7,345 nt of DNA from Gemmatimonadota bacterium (GTDB lineage: Bacteria; Gemmatimonadota; Gemmatimonadetes; Gemmatimonadales; GWC2-71-9), in the NCBI GenBank assembly GCA_003222235.1, contig QHVD01000338.1, forward strand, positions 4,895 to 12,239, read 5' to 3'. Shown here piece by piece: positions 6,901 to 7,345 of this stretch (positions are counted from its first letter, which is position 1; every line of letters starts with the position of its first letter). The position numbers and the translations under genes are program-made. Under the pieces are notes generated by a model. That model saw only the letters and a program-made list of their open reading frames with translations, searched no databases and was not told where the DNA came from.

Positions 6901-7032
6901 CACGTTGTTCAGCTGATCGGTGACGACGCCCGTGATCGTTCCCTGCTGTGCGGCGGCGACGCCGGCGCTCCCAAGCAGCAGGGTCGCCACGACTACGCCG
7001 TCGCACAGTCGGCGAATACCGGAAATGTTCAT
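3952..7032 (-). CDS. SusC/RagA family TonB-dependent outer-membrane transporter
   Basis: A 1026-residue protein that forms a beta-barrel importer energised by TonB and works with SusD. The start is ATG 7032, with GAGGAG 6 bases upstream; an in-frame ATG at 7143 would add 37 residues ahead of the signal peptide and is rejected. Signal peptide 1-29 (basic IRRL, hydrophobic 13-27, AAAQ). Carboxypeptidase-regulatory-like beta-sandwich about 31-103 (GTITGVVTDQ, VPVAGARILLG, SGRYTLSAVPAGSYDLRV). TonB box region SLDEVVVTATGEQ (109-121). Plug about 128-252 (FADALSGRAAGVQVLQAGG, RIRIRGQTSL, PIYYVDGIRVEN, DPEDIASFEIVKGPSASTLYG). The barrel runs from about 260 to the final Phe of VRVSLDF, the usual aromatic end. 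Odd points: a perfect EF-hand-type loop at 840-851 and two close Cys pairs (301/316 and 906/913). No sugar-processing or regulatory gene is adjacent, so glycan, peptide or another ligand cannot be chosen. Confidence 0.97.
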   Translation of the reverse strand: MNISGIRRLCDGVVVATLLLGSAGVAAAQQGTITGVVTDQLNNVPVAGARILLGNTNRTVLTNASGRYTLSAVPAGSYDLRVASQTHGVQLQAGGTASADFALSRAVISLDEVVVTATGEQRARESGNAITNIDLAKVLETQTVSNFADALSGRAAGVQVLQAGGTVGTGTRIRIRGQTSLSLSNEPIYYVDGIRVENNSQSLSVNTGGQQPSRVNDLDPEDIASFEIVKGPSASTLYGTQAANGVVRITTKHGLAGRARWRVYTEGGVLSDKNTYPTNYRSWGHPRPDTFPVGKRPVLQCTLLNSTLADTLPGACGIDSLTSYNVLMDPSQTPIGTGYRGQTGLQVSGGGDQVQYFVSGDYQDELGVYRLPDVEYQRLTAAASGTEPPYQVFRPNELRQTSIRSNVHVAPMAALDFQGNIGVVQSRGRLPQNDNNVTGFLPSGLFGTGQAGSPGIWGFFLPGDVFQILVQQDISRLTPSLAATWRPTTYLTTRATVGMDYTALTDVQFQARGQGANFSNFRQGRRNDNRFTLSHYTAEFGGTAAFNLTPSITSKTAVGFQYLRDGSSAVVANGQVLPPGGRTITGAAIRTALESTTVAVTLGSYVEHTFGWRDRVFLTGGVRNDRNSAFGSQVRSVWYPKVQGSWVVSDEAFYPRSIPVGNLKLRFAYGASGQQPATTAALLFYTGQTATVLSGAAPADQPGIDLTAFGNNNLKPERSAEFEGGFDAGLFRDAVRLEVTYYDKKTHDALVNRQLPPSNGINQNRFENIGSVQNRGIEALLSVTKDVAPGVGVDASLSFARNTNKLLTLGVPPIVNGEIRQVEGYPLFGFWDRPILSFADANGNGIIEVNEVTVDSVARFLGSSIPKTSISLNAGITLFHSRVRLGGQLDYRGDWKAYNFTERFRCVGVAFNCSAVNNPQAPLPEQARAVAAGSSSLGFSQAGYVVDGTFLKLREASVTYYAPEVWARALRATSMQISLTGRNLLKWTNYDGIDPEVNGNGQFDFADDFLTAPPIRTLAVRVSLDF

Positions 7033-7038
7033 CGGGAT

Positions 7039-7044
7039 CTCCTC
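7039..7044 (-). promoter_or_regulatory. Ribosome-binding site deciding the SusC start
   Basis: GAGGAG on the minus strand is 6 bases before ATG 7032, and this ATG begins directly with a signal peptide. The longer reading from 7143 has no comparable site. Confidence 0.85.
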
Positions 7045-7095
7045 ATGCAAGGAGCTGCTGTACGCTGCGCGTCCGACGAAGTGACAATGCCCGAT

Positions 7096-7135
7096 GGCCG
7101 TCGTGGGCGCAGCCAGCCCGGGCCGCACGACGGCC
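7096..7135. repeat. 10-base inverted repeat in the SusC upstream region
   Basis: GGCCGTCGTG at 7096-7105 is perfectly complementary to CACGACGGCC at 7126-7135, with a 20-base spacer that itself contains the palindrome GCCCGGGC (7116-7123). The element ends 64 bases before the SusC ATG. It could be an operator or, if transcription starts further upstream, a stem-loop in the mRNA leader. Confidence 0.7.
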
Positions 7136-7270
7136 GGGCGCACCGCTGACGGTCGACGCCTTAGCCCCTACATCGTGGCTGCGGGAATGGTGCGGTGGGA
7201 CAATATCGATGAGCGGACAAAGCAGGGCGCATGATCCACCTCCGTGGATCGGGTAGGACCGCACGACGGC
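7123..7270. repeat. 12-base direct repeat CCGCACGACGGC, two copies
   Basis: Identical 12-mers lie at 7123-7134 and 7259-7270, 136 bases apart in the non-coding region upstream of SusC. The first copy overlaps the right arm of the inverted repeat at 7096-7135, so the core CACGACGGC occurs three times in about 175 bases, once inverted. This is compatible with multiple sites for one regulator; that role is inferred. Confidence 0.6.
7233..7250. repeat. Perfect short palindrome GATCCAC-N4-GTGGATC
   Basis: Arms at 7233-7239 and 7244-7250 pair over 7 bases around a CTCC loop. No T-run follows on either strand, so it is not a good intrinsic terminator. It is a candidate operator or stem-loop upstream of SusC. 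Confidence 0.55.
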
Positions 7271-7345
7271 AGAGACGACGGTCAATAGTGGCTCGCGCTA
7301 CAGACACCCGCAAGATGCCTGGGGTCAGCGCGGCACACGCGCGAT

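Larger units (their letters stand above)
7033..7345. other. Non-coding region upstream of SusC, to the right edge
   Basis: These 313 bases hold no gene I can support: the short frames here have no recognisable protein features or ribosome-binding sites. The region contains the SusC ribosome-binding site, the inverted and direct repeats and the palindrome listed separately. The SusC promoter should lie here, but I see no convincing -35/-10 pair on the minus strand and no Bacteroidota-style -7 box. Confidence 0.6.

Noticed and set aside
7033..7143. A longer SusC start at 7143 adding 37 residues
   Set aside because: The extension would bury the signal peptide. The ATG at 7032 has GAGGAG at ideal spacing and starts directly with the signal sequence.
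6037..7149. A 370-codon open frame on the plus strand opposite the SusC N-terminus
   Set aside because: Antisense shadow of the signal peptide, plug and early barrel; composition is typical of reverse-strand reading of a GC-rich gene.
7314..7329. A further copy of the hairpin repeat at the right edge (CCTGGGGTCAGC resembles CCCGGGGTCAGC)
   Set aside because: About 13 of 16 bases match one arm, but the complementary arm is missing and the match is short, so chance is likely.

Overview
The window is GC-rich DNA, and both strands carry long spurious open frames as a result. Its gene content fits a Gram-negative bacterium with a Bacteroidota-type TonB nutrient-uptake system. The sequences around the SusC TonB box (SLDEVVVTATGEQ) and the plug domains look most like those of Gemmatimonadota. 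That assignment is inferred from protein style; the window holds no rRNA or other phylogenetic marker.

The left part (1-1962) is a minus-strand gene cluster. In transcription order it encodes a TPM-domain membrane protein with a glycine-rich tail, a small nucleotidyltransferase-like protein that begins 3 bases after the TPM stop codon, and a LemA-family lipoprotein cut off by the left edge. TPM and LemA genes are frequent neighbours in bacteria. The nucleotidyltransferase between them is less expected, and it has Asn in place of one usual catalytic Asp. The 156 bases between the nucleotidyltransferase and lemA contain a tandem pair of perfect stem-loop repeats.

The centre (1963-2531) starts with a 122-base divergent spacer. 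It is followed by the only plus-strand gene I accept, which encodes a 148-residue predicted lipoprotein consisting of a TonB-receptor plug domain with no beta-barrel. This is the most unusual gene in the window.

The right part (2553-7032) is a minus-strand SusC/SusD pair: a 1026-residue TonB-dependent outer-membrane transporter and its 461-residue surface lipoprotein partner. They are 13 bases apart, and the susD ribosome-binding site overlaps the susC stop codon. SusC would form the channel and SusD the substrate-capturing lid. No enzyme, sigma factor or anti-sigma factor lies beside them in the window, so the substrate cannot be inferred. The 313 bases upstream of SusC hold no convincing gene. 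They do contain a 12-base direct repeat, a long inverted repeat sharing its core, and a separate perfect palindrome, all candidate regulatory structures.

I found no tRNA, rRNA, CRISPR array, insertion sequence or phage gene.
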